The position numbers and the translations under genes are program-made. A DNA stretch of 64,000 nt from assembly GCA_037903475.1 (NCBI GenBank), contig JBAJFG010000232.1, positions 1,302,001-1,366,000 on the forward strand. Direction: 5' to 3'. Below the pieces are notes generated by a model that did not search any database, was not told the DNA's origin, and saw nothing but the letters and a program-made list of their open reading frames with translations. The DNA is from Ancylostoma caninum (lineage: Eukaryota > Nematoda > Chromadorea > Rhabditida > Ancylostomatidae). Position 1 is the stretch's first letter; the number at the start of each line of letters is the position of its first letter. This document shows positions 22,964 through 33,829 of the stretch, piece by piece.

Positions 22964-23507
22964 TAGGGGTATCAAAAAGTTTCCGGCCTCAACCTGTTCC
23001 ATCCCTTTTTTCTCAAAACTTTGAGTGCGATCATGTAGCCTAAAATCTTCAAATCCACCATGCCAAGTTTCATGCTCTTAAGCTGACTCATTCAATGATA
23101 ATGGCCCTTTTTTCTAACCTAACCATAGTGGGTTTCCCATGCTTTTCGACAGCGCACCCGTCCACAGATTAAGAGTTGCGCTTGCTGCCACACGAGAACG
23201 TGGATTCGAATTACTGAATCACATGTCCCATAGTTTGGACCTTGCACCCAGCAACTATTTTCTGTCTGGAAATTTGAAACAGCATCTTCGCACGATGGGA
23301 CTGGATGTCGAAAACGTCAAAGAGCCGGCTGTTGAAAGATACTCTGAGTCAAATGAGGAAAGCAGCTCCTTGAACGGTTTGAAAAAATTCAAATCGAGCC
23401 ATGAAAAGTGTATTAGTGTTCGAGGGACCTGTATTTTACTACAACAAAATTTGCTCGCTGTAGATCTTTTGGAAGTACTCTAAGCCGGAAACTTTTTGAT
23501 AACCCTA
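22964..23507 (+). mobile_element. Internally deleted mariner-family element (544 bp)
   Basis: Inverted ends TAGGGGTATCAAAAAGTTTC and the complement of TAGGGTTATCAAAAAGTTTC enclose a piece of transposase. A TA duplication flanks it (22962-22963 and 23508-23509), which is the mariner rule. The element is less than half the usual 1.3 kb: the 5' part of the transposase gene is missing. Confidence 0.88.
23139..23483 (+). pseudogene. Mariner transposase C-terminal fragment, catalytically dead
   Basis: The frame begins within the second catalytic motif (FDSAPVHR, standing for the family's DNAPAH) and runs through SLDLAPSNYF, the counterpart of SPDLAPSDYF, to an end resembling the family's ExRGxY tail (KCISVRGTCI). 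The spacing fits D34D, but the third catalytic aspartate is asparagine. With the N-terminal half deleted as well, no active enzyme can be made. The frame is open only because the fragment is short. Its first ATG is not a real start. Confidence 0.85.
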
Positions 23508-24240
23508 TATCCCGCCAACCCCATGGATTGCCTCCCTTCCAAGAAACTCAGGCAAAAGTCTAGAAAATAACTTGCGCACCCACCTCATGTATCTCAGCAA
23601 CCCCGTAGATTACCTCCCTTTCCAGAAGCTTAGGCATCAACCTGGACAGTAACTTGCGCACCCACCTAATGTTTATCGCCAACCCCGTGGACCACCTCCC
23701 TTACTAGAAACCTCCCTTACTAGAAACTCAAACAAAAGCCTGGACAATAAATTGCGCACCTACCTCATGTATCTCGTCAACCCTGTGGACCAACTCCCTT
23801 ATTAGAAACTCAGGCAAAAGCCTAGACAATAATTTACGCACCCACCCCATGTACCCCGCCAACCCCGTGGATTGCCTCCCTTCTAAGAAACTCAGGCAAA
23901 AGTCTAGAAAATAATCTGCGCTCCCATCCAATGTTTCTCGCCAACCCCGTGGACAACCTCCCTTACTAGAAACTCAGACAAAAGTCTAGAAAATAACTTG
24001 CGCACCCACCTCATGTATCCCCCCAACCAGTGGATTACATTCCGTTCCAGAAGCTCAGGCAAAAGCCTAAGCAATAATTTACGCACCCATCCCATGTATT
24101 CCACCAACACCGTGGATCGCCTCCCCAAGTATCCCACCAATCTCGTGAAGCATCTTCGTTTCCTGAGCTTAAGCGAAAAATAACCAATAACTTATGCTCC
24201 CACTCATTGATACCATCAACCCTGTTGATCATCTCCCTTC

Positions 24241-25621
24241 CCTAGGCCACGTGGATTTGAGTATTGATCACCTTCTTAATCATCACTTAGAACTTTTTTG
24301 GTTTAGTATAAATGAGTCACGTCGTGTCGGTGAATATCGATGTGTAATGACGAAGAAGATTGGTGGAAATAAGCGATCGGGATGCTTATTCTCTTTTCAC
24401 AATAATTTGTTTTCAGTTTTTGTTCAAAACTTTGGGAAAGTATAAAGTTTTTAGAATGAGTTTGGTCTGAACTAGAAGAATGGGATAGTCACATACAGTG
24501 GTGATGCTGAGGGTGTGTTTGTATGATTGGCTTACTGAGTTATTGACCGAGTGGTTTGTACAATACAAAAGCAGTTGTGTTCTGTATTTCACGCTGTCCT
24601 TGGTATGCTCGCTGCTCGCGAAAGACAGAGATAGAAACAACAAAACAAATTGATTCACGGATTCTGTGAGTTCTCTTCTCTCATTCGCTACGCTATGTGC
24701 TCTTTTTCGACTGAATAATGTTATATGTAGATATACATATACAGTTGTGAGATAGTGTAGCTCGAGTTGAGGGTGTGAATCTCACACAACCTGTTGGCGC
24801 GCACGAAAAACCACAACGGGTCAATACTGTCACACTACGGAAAGTAGCACAATAACGTGGCTTACGGGGCCACTAGTAATATAGAAAGAAAGACACAGTC
24901 GCATTTCTAGGGTCCCATGTAAATGTTCACCCCCCCCCCCCTCTCAGCTCCAAGTCGTCTGAGAAGCCCGTGAGAGTCGTGAGAATTCGTACTTTCTATC
25001 GGACGAAAAGATATTCCCAGCAGCTGTACTATATTCGTACTTTGCGTCAGGTGTGTTCTTCCATTGAGCAGTTCCACATTGCTTCGTTCAAGGCCACACT
25101 TTATTTACCTACGCCACAGTTCACATGACGTCGGCTGAGTGCTTACGCATAGTACGATGTACGCTGTGACAATACGATCTCTGGCCTGGAAAGTGTTCTC
25201 TGACGTCTGTGCTTTTTTCCATACCACACACCAAAGTACACTTAATTTATTGCACTTTGACCTCGCAAAAGGGAAAATATTTGTATAGAAATAGGTAAGA
25301 TTACTTCCTTGTATTTGTACTCCAAAGGGATTTTTGCGGCTTTATGCATGGCGCTCCACCTCAAAACCTCAAAGTATGCCCTTTTGATGACAAACATAAG
25401 GCTTACACAGCATAGGCCTTATTGTCCTGCTCTTTTCATGACCTCTCAACAAGTTGGACTTTCTCACATTTGCGTAACTCCACTGCATGGCGCTAATAGC
25501 GATCCAAGGCCGAGAAAACAACCCTGTGAACCCAACCTCTTAGTTACTGGTTACTTGTTTAATATCATGGCAATAAACGCCACATGCGATTTCGTTCGCC
25601 ACCACTGACAAGCCCCGCCCC
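24241..25621. other. Intergenic, no gene seen
   Basis: Includes a 12-C tract (24930-24941). Frames are short and lack splice context. Confidence 0.45.
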
Positions 25622-25806
25622 TTGGCATGGTTCCAGAAAATTACACCCGCTCGTAACTGTGGTGAACCACAGATCAGAGCATTGGAAAAGTTCATAAATC
25701 TTGTCAACGGCAGGGTGAACAACTGGGTTAACTTCGCTGTGGTCGATATTTCCTGGATGCTAGTTTTGGCAGTAATGGAGGAAGTGAATTACTGGGGCAT
25801 TTTCAT
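25622..25806 (+). other. Exon-like block, faintly p24/TMED-like
   Basis: After a possible acceptor (AACCACAG, 25672) one frame reads IRALEKFINLVNGRVNNW, then a hydrophobic run ending EEVNYWGIF before a donor-like AT|GTAAGT. The order 'charged helix, N-x-R-V, W, membrane segment, aromatic tail' is like the end of emp24/p24 cargo receptors. No other exon was found, so this is a weak hint or a pseudogene piece. Confidence 0.18.
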
Positions 25807-27835
25807 GTAAGTAAACGAGTAATTGAACTAGCTGCTATAAACAGATGACTCAGAGTAAGCTGTTGCTTTCAGCGTTATCTCTCGAGGACGAGCTTTTCCT
25901 AAGATACTTTCCCCCTGCTGACATTATTTTCCTTTTTCTTTCACATTTCTCTTGTTTTTTTTCTCTTATTTTCCTCTCCTGCTCTCGCACTCTTTTACTT
26001 TCTCTCTGTCTCTCTCCCTCTGTTCGTATTTCCGAACGCAATAGTATCCACTCATGATACAGTAACTGGTTGAAATAGGGCTGAATTAGCTTGAATGGCG
26101 AGTACCCACTTGTAGCTAAGCCACTCCCACGCATGACATAGTAAAATTATGAGGAAAAATTAAACAGGGAGACATATTAAGAACCAGGCATGTTAAGGAA
26201 AACAGCAAAATAGAAATAATCTGGGTTCATAGGATCTTCTCACTAGTTGCCATGATATTTGGAGCTAGGCCACGCCCATACGGGTACAAGGAAGTGCTAG
26301 CGTACTTGACATGGAAGCAGCTCGGGGAAGTAGTGCTTTTCATAGCCGAGCAGTCAGCAACTGGAGTTGTGTCCTTCTTCTCAATGAATCCAAAAAAAAA
26401 CTGTGGACACAAACAGCCCTAATTTACACCTTGTAGCTAAACCACGCCCACACTTTAGCTTCTTCCAGCAGGTCCGTTCCGCACTTCGTCTGCCCACGGA
26501 AAGTGGTAGTAGTCGTTTTTCCTAGGTAAAATTTGTAGAAAGTATTATGTATGGAATATAGTCTATTTCATCGCACTAGTCAGCCTACTATCGCGATCAA
26601 TCAATAACTATTACTTAACAAGTTATAACTGGCCGGAATTGAGTGACAGTTAACTCAAAAACAAAAATAACTCCTCTAGTATTCGAGTAAACATCCGTAT
26701 CTTCTTCGGTCCCACTAATAGCAAAATCTGAACACCACATTGATCAAACAAAGAGCTTCTACGCTGCGCCTCCTCGCTATCCATGCTATATCGTGACGCT
26801 CTAGCCTGATCAGCTGATCGACGCAGCGACCACGCCTACGGGGCAAAACAGAACACACAGTCACACATGCTTATTGTTGTTGTCACCGGCGTCTTCGTAT
26901 TCGTACTGTTTTTGTTTAGTTGAGCACATGTTATCGTTTTAATGAGGAATCTTAGTGTAACTTGGGTAACTTGGGTAATTGAACCGGAGCCAGTAGGTCT
27001 TTGCAGAACACTTTTTTCGCGGTGTACTTGAGAATATATCCCGTTTTCTGGTGAATTGATATTTGGCCAACAGACCTGTTGGTACCGTAGACCTTATTTG
27101 GCCCTGTGCCGAGCCGCCTAACCAGGTAGTCGATCTATCAATCATCCAAACACGTGACACCTATATACCTCCGCTCTATATGTACAGTGTTGTCGCCCGC
27201 TGTGAAGCTGGTTCTTTGCTGGGCGCCAGCACCAACCGTCGCTGCTATACGATCGTCTGCAGGTGTACGTTTACTGTAAGGATGTAGGCGGTTTTTCCAA
27301 TTGACGGGAGCATCGTAGAATTAATCGAGAATCCTTGCAGAGTGACGCGCGAGACTATAAACGCTCCCATGGTTTCGGAATTTCGTTGCATTTTAGTCGT
27401 AAACTTCTCAGTAGAGGCCAGATTGGAGCTACTTACAGAATTTACCAGCTACATTACCTCTCAATTTGTATTTTTCCTTAGAATTTGAAGTTTTCGACTT
27501 CTGCTGTTCCTTAAAAGTATTATTCTACGAATGATAAATCTAATGTACAATACTAAAATCAATAAATTAACTGGTATTCCGAACGATTTCCATGTTCAAA
27601 TTTTGACTATTTTCCACTTTTTCTGAAGAAAGGACGCCACGTGGCGAGGCAGCAGAAGACAGAAGACGTACCACCGCCAAAATGAGACCCATAGTGTCAG
27701 AATTTCAGGATTTTAAGAAGGAAACACTTCAATATTATTTGTGCATTTACACACTGAACACAAAATGAAGAATATAAGTACATATATTGTTAAGCTAACC
27801 AGCAAAATGAGTAGCTTACTACCCTATGGTCTGAT
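25807..27835. other. Intergenic with pyrimidine tract and CCACGCCC motifs
   Basis: A C/T-rich stretch runs at 25,920-26,030. CCACGCCC-type motifs lie at about 26,268, 26,442 and 26,830. A spliced-leader-like 16-mer occurs at about 26,968-26,985 on the minus strand. No gene is supported. Confidence 0.4.
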
Positions 27836-28205
27836 GACCACCAGGCCCCGGCACTAGGTCTTCCCCAGGCCAAAATCAAAACGAAGCCCCTTTTGAAAAA
27901 CCAAATTTCTACGAAGTCCTCTTCGAACATGCAAACGAAAGGAAAAGTTGAACCCACTTTGAAAATTGGAGTCCCAGGGAACAGCTCGTGCTGAGGCACG
28001 AGTTCACTGTTTAAATTATATCTGAAAAAGGTGAGGGCACAACATTCTGACGCAAAAAAATTTAAAAGGCATAGATTCCAACCACAATTTTTCTGAGGGT
28101 CCGCTCCGGATCCCAGTGCGAAGCCCCCTTTCCTTTTTGACCCTATTACGAAGCCCAGCTTGCCCCCGGGAAGACCTGTGCTAGGGCCTGATGACCCCCC
28201 ATATG
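27836..28205. mobile_element. Possible MITE with imperfect inverted ends
   Basis: GATGACCACCAGGCCCCGGC plus ACTAGGTCTTCCCC at the left pairs with the complement of GGGAAGACCTGTGCTAGGGC plus CTGATGACCC at the right. CGAAGCCC is repeated inside. No target duplication could be fixed by eye. Confidence 0.42.
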
Positions 28206-31200
28206 CACTTGAAGCGACCCACGGCTAATGCACTGCCCCATGGGCAATCTGGAAGGACGGGCGACACTATTCCACTTTGGCAGCCTAGAAAACCAAGAAT
28301 TTTTTCGCTGAAGCTTTTCGTTTGGGGTCATTTGTGATGCTAACCACGAGTGTCTTATCCAGTTAGCACAGTAACCCCTTTTCATAGGGTATACGGTGAA
28401 AATGCATTGAGGAATTGGGAGGAATTGCCGATTTAGGCGAAGAAATCGGGGTAACATGAAGGGCTACGGTTCATGAACGTATAACCAAACAAACCCAGGT
28501 TAGCAAACTAACTTTTGCGTCCTGCGTCTCCCAATGTCACGTAGTCTATAGGGTAACTGATGACCCTAACCATGGTTAGTTACGTGGTAAACGCACAGTG
28601 GACTCCAGGCCAGGATGATATTGATAGACGTGGTCAGTGTCCGAAATAACTCCTCTACACCAAATTTGACAGGATTCTGCGAGATACCGTACCCACAGTA
28701 ACCCTACAAAAATATGGTTAAAGTGCAATATGGATACGATATTCGTGTTCAGCACCCTGAACACCACCTTGTGCAAAATCTCATCGGATTTTTTTTAACT
28801 TCTTGGGTTCGCTAGTAGTAGAGCCCCAAACAAATAATTTTTACTAAAGAACCATGAAGGAAATTGAAAAGCTGCATCCTGTTTTCGCTTTTCCAATTTT
28901 CTCGCTGTGTCCGTAAACACGTACTTTACACCAATTTTTCCGTCACACCTCACTGCCTCTCCTCCGTTAACTCCACCGTTACCAGTCACACAGGCGCTCT
29001 GACATCACACCATCTGTCAGGGACATCTACCTACTGCTGTTTTCCCTATACAAACAATTTCTTTCCGCGTTCTCAGTAACTCCGCCCTCTATGTCAACTT
29101 GCGATGTTTTTCAAAACTCACGTGGAATCCTTGTGGTTCCAGGATTTCTCTTAGTGTTGGATGTTTTGCATTGAAAACCACAACAACATACCACATGTCA
29201 GTTCGATTATCATCGTTTATATGTGCGCATATTTGATAAGAGATTTTTAAAGGGACATAAAAATGACACGGCGTTACTGTATGTAGATACTGTAATGGGA
29301 GCAATCAGTTGGAGTAGAGAACATTTTCTCAGGATTTGTTGGAAATTTGCTGGCTTATATGTGGAATATTATAAGTTAAGAAATATCTCTGTAATTCTGC
29401 GGTTTTTTTCCATGGAGAGGCCACAATAGACCTTCAAAAATTACTTGAGCAGCAGCGCAACAGCAGCACTTTCCGCGTACATGAGGATGCGCAACGGAAC
29501 TAGCGCAGGTCATGTTTACATGCGTAGGTAAGACAGTAGCTCTCTTCCTGAGAAGATATAAGAACGAGATTAACATTAGCTCAAATTTGTCGATACTACT
29601 GCAGAGTCACCGTCATGAGCGAGTTTCGATATTTGAAGAGGTGTCGCTACAAACGCAGCACAATAGCAGCACCTGTTGTCAATGTGCTGATAGGAACTCG
29701 TAGTTAAGAAGCATTTCCAGGAAGTTTGCTGATCTGCTCTAGTCAATTTAATGGTGTTTCAACTGACAGGGGAGCCGATAGGGGTGGAGGCAGAGGGGAG
29801 GGGGGGGGAGTGGGAAAAAGTGGGGTGGGAGGAAGGGTAGCTGGCAACCCCGATGTTCGTCCCAGGTAATATCTTTCGCATTGGTAGAACAACTTCAAAA
29901 AATACTTGATTAATCAGTTATGTAATGGTTCTTAATGTGGCTACGGCTATACGCAGGGCAGCTTCAAATGCTCAGTGTTTTTAGGAGGTGGGCGTGGCTT
30001 CATTCGCACCCAAGAACTAGTTGAATTCTGACTTTTCGCCTTATGCGAAAAGTTTCCTTTGGAGAATTCCGAGGTAAGGGGTGAAATGGTCGCATTACTA
30101 AGCTAAAGGTAGATTTTAGTTTATTATTCAGATATGAGCAGGTCAGTATTAAAGGTTCAGTTTTTCCATGAAGTGGGCGGGGCTTCGTTCGCACTTTATA
30201 AGTAGTTGGTTAATGGAATTATAAAAAATTTATACTGTTGCCAGTAGAAAATTCTGAGATGTTCAACGCATTGGATCCCCCATTCACACCTCCGCAGCGT
30301 TAGCAAACATTCGTCTAACCTGTCAGAAGTCCGTGATTGCAGAAAATCATCTCCTGCAGGAAAATTGCATGCACATATGTGAATGCAGATCCCGTTCACT
30401 GCTAGTTCCACTGCGTTAAACCACTCCCCCCTTCCAAACCCCTCAGAGACAAATGAACCGCGCTAAAAGCCAAACATCTGGTTCGTTTTGCACCGTTATT
30501 TGCATATCGATTTCCGCGTATGCACTGCGTAACGCAAACATCGCATGCGTCAATTCAAACGCACACACACGCGCTCATCACCCAGTAGTCATATATGCTC
30601 ATCCACCCCCTAGCCATAAATGGAGGTGACCTTCGACGACGCCTAGTCTATTAACGGCTTTTTTTCGCGATGGAAACGTAAGAAGAATGAATGTAGCGTG
30701 CGTTGACTTGCAAATGGTGCAAGGGCACCATAAATCTTCGTGAATCACCTCAGCATACGTCATAAACGCTGTTTTTGCCGCATAGATACGCGTCCCAACA
30801 ACGTCGTAGTCGTTTCGAGGCGCGTAAAGCGTCTGTGGCGGGAAACTCGTCCCATTCTGTACCTGAGGCCCTCAGATTTTCTAGCTAGGCCTACACTCCA
30901 TCAATTTCCTTGTATTTCTGTTCAAGGTATCGGTTATAGCACAATACGTGTAATAAACTCCATAACAACTGTACAAACCCCAATAACCAAATTACAGTTT
31001 TAAAATCGAGGCCTAATGGGATGCTGAAGCATCCTTAGTACATGTTTGATCTCCTTATTCTTTGCAGTGAAGCCACGCCTATGTCCACATACCAAGTAAG
31101 GGGGGGGGGGAGCCACACAAATCTGTTTGTCGACTTTAGGCGAATAATACACTATCCCTTATCTCCCTCGCTCCCTTCTCCCTCCCACCCCCAAGCTGTC

Positions 31201-32440
31201 GCAGGCCTTCGCAGAACCGCATAATTTATTCAAAGTGAAGAAATAATTTATGACATTTACATTTTTCCATTCTCACCACCGTGAAAATGCGTTTTTCTGC
31301 CTGCTATTTGGTGGGCGGAGCTTATCACCAGCTGTGATTGGCGGACGGGGAATTGTGGGAGAAAGAACTGGGTCTTTGGCATAACTTCAGATTCCAGAAC
31401 TAAAAAATAGGAAAAAAAACAGAAAAATTGTATTGTGCGAAACTTTCGCCCATTCCCTTTCCCATGCCCCCCCCCCCCCCGCCCCCTTTGTCCCGGGTCT
31501 GCCTACGCTAACTGTGAGCGGGTTCTATCACAAATCTTTGTAACGACACCCTTGTCTTTTGAGGTGGAGATAGAAAACTGGCAACAAATAATGGATGAAA
31601 AGTATTTTATAGCATCACTAGAGCAAGATGAAAAACACAGCAGCTGCTGCTACCGTGCTGTTACTTCTAATGGCAGACACTCTTTCATTCAACGTTCTCT
31701 TCCTCCAAATTATTTCTTCCTCTTTTCCTCTCCTATTCTTCCCTCCCATCATTTTTTCCGCTGATCTTTTCCCTTTGTGACACTTTTTGTCAATTGCGAT
31801 CGAAGAAAAACTGCACAAAAGCTACCTGATGCGAGAGATAACGGTGAGAGAGGAGAGTGAAAAGAAATAAACGGCGACAACTGCAAACGAGCGCTTGCAT
31901 CAGGGTGACGGTTGTGTTTGCACAACAACACTTGGCAGCTCTTTGTTACTCAGCGCGATGTAACTCAATACTTTAGTGTTACTTTGAAAGTATGAACAGT
32001 TATTGATCGATCAAAAAGTTGTTGTGTCGTCGAACGGCTGTGTTTTTGTTGCTGCGCTGATAGCGACAACGCCGAAACGCTAAGCTTTTCGTAAATATCA
32101 CCATGATTAAGGCGTTTTTTCGCCGATTTCTCTTATCATCCAGAAATCAGCAACGTCAGCTGAGCCGTGGAAAACTTGTTGTTTTCGTGATATCGCGCGA
32201 AAACAGCTGATCTGACGCTTGGCGCGGCGCTGAGCGCCAGTTTTTCGTCGACGAATCGAACGCGGTCCAAGTGTTTTCAACGATTTTTCCTTGCTATGAA
32301 TAGCTCTCCAAACATTTCCTGAGATTTTTGTCCAGAAAAGCACAAATCCTAGCCGCCTTGCATCGCGGGCTGCCATATGTTTATACTTGTGTGCTGTTTA
32401 GACAACGACAATGGGGGATTAGCGTAGTCTGAGAAAAACT
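28206..32440. other. Intergenic, no gene supported
   Basis: Contains G/C tracts (29800-29808, 31467-31480), several GGGCGTGGC motifs (29,988; 30,171; 31,310) and many short overlapping frames on both strands. None has a recognised domain or a consistent splice pattern. Confidence 0.42.
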
Positions 32441-32725
32441 ATGACGATATTGCAGTGCTGCCAGATGTCAAATTCGAAGCCATTTGTCGGAATATTTTCC
32501 GAGCGAAGCACCCAATTTGGGTTCTTAGAAAATCCATTTTCCTCTCTGCCGCTGGAAAAAGTTCTAGGGCAATTTGGAAATCAAAAACTGGAAAAGATTC
32601 AGCAGTTTTTTCGCCAGGAAATCGCGTCAAATCATACCATCACCATGGGTACCCTAATTTCTTCGCAGTGTCCACAATCATTTCAATACATTCCAGTGGA
32701 GGAGATAGAAATTTTCGAGAATTAA
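32441..32725 (+). other. Hypothetical 94-codon ORF, doubtful
   Basis: An ATG frame with fairly protein-like composition (rich in E, Q, F). The next frame is equally long over the same bases and the minus strand is also open, so coding is not favoured. No family is recognised. Confidence 0.15.
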
Positions 32726-32918
32726 TAAAAATGTGCAGTTGAAAACAAACTTATATAAGATCTTTATCGATCTTATGCCAACTCAAAAGCAGTAGCAGTT
32801 AATAAAAATGGAAGTAGAAACCCTTCCGATGAGGATTTTTATCCTAGAAGATGTAGAGCTACGTGGCATTTGGACAGGGTATATGTTCTCGATTTCTTTT
32901 TGGGCTTTTATGTGTGTA

Positions 32919-33827
32919 CAGTGCGCGTCAAAACTTTACGCCCACCCTGACGAACCGCCAGTTGCGGCATAGCAGAAGCCTCCCATTTCCCTCATAAATC
33001 ACTACATTAATGCAAGATTCGGTCAGGAAAATCGTGGCCTGACTTCTGCTTCCATCAACGAATAGAGCATTCAAAGTTATAAGTGATATCTTGCATGTTA
33101 ATAAACACTACAAAAAATGCCACCCAAGCCTACATGCTATTCATGTTGTGCCTAGCAAAATCATTCGACCCCAAGGGTGGTGTGGCGTCCGCCGGAAACC
33201 AGGCATTGTGTTCTTGCTTCAAATGTCCTCAAATGCTGATATGCGAAGAGACTGGTCAATTTGAAAACAGCTAGCGGGAATTTAATGCTGATTTTCTCGG
33301 TCGACACTGGGAAGGTGAAGGACCAGACGGGTGATATGGCAGTCGTGTCGACCTTGAAATGTGTTCTAGTGTTTCCTTTTCCATCTATACGTATTTAGAT
33401 TATTCATGGAAATATCGGCTAAGTGTCTGCGACCACCCAAAGTCTTTGAAAAATTTTGTTCTGTTCACACTTGTTCGGGGGAGAGTTTGCTCAGTCAGTG
33501 ACAGGTAAAATACCTTCGGCATTGATTTTGACTGCTCCATAAGATTTCCCAAGGTTTTGTCGAGCGCTACTACATCAGTCCGTATCATTTGCTTGCTTGT
33601 TTGCAATTCGTATCCTCCGTAGTCGACATTTTCAAGGGGGGGGGGCGTAAAGTTTTGAACCACCACATTTTCCCTTCAAAAACGAATAAAAAATTAGAGG
33701 ATCACCTAGAAAAGACTTTGTGAAAGTTTCCGGGGTTTCCAAGCATGCTGAAAATGATAGTGAATGCCATTACTCTCTCCCGAAACTACAAATTTTTAGG
33801 GTGGGCGTAAAGTTTTGACGCGCACTG
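32919..33827. mobile_element. Tc1-like non-autonomous element with perfect 30-bp ends
   Basis: Perfect inverted repeats of 30 bp (32919-32948 and 33798-33827) begin CAGTGCGCGTCAAAACTT. A TA duplication brackets the element (32917-32918, 33828-33829). CAGTG ends with TA targets are typical of Tc1 relatives. No transposase was recognised in the 849-bp interior. A 16-base piece of the terminal repeat (GGGCGTAAAGTTTTGA) recurs internally at 33643-33658 beside a 10-G tract. Confidence 0.87.
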
Positions 33828-33829
33828 TA

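Larger units (their letters stand above)
22680..24240. repeat. 83-bp minisatellite, interrupted by a mariner fossil
   Basis: About twelve units contain TTGCGCACCCACC, AACCCCGTGGACCACCTCCC and GAAACTCAGGCAAAAGCCTA, in two blocks (22,680-22,963 and 23,508-24,240). The junctions rejoin perfectly in mid-unit when the mariner element is removed. Minus-strand open frames are repeat-derived. Confidence 0.88.

Noticed and set aside
19926..24240. CRISPR-like array of direct repeats
   Set aside because: Units are tandem and contiguous, 66-83 bp, without unique spacers, in a spliced eukaryotic genome.
26966..26986. A spliced leader RNA gene
   Set aside because: The leader-like 18-mer is not followed by a GT donor and no Sm-binding site is visible.
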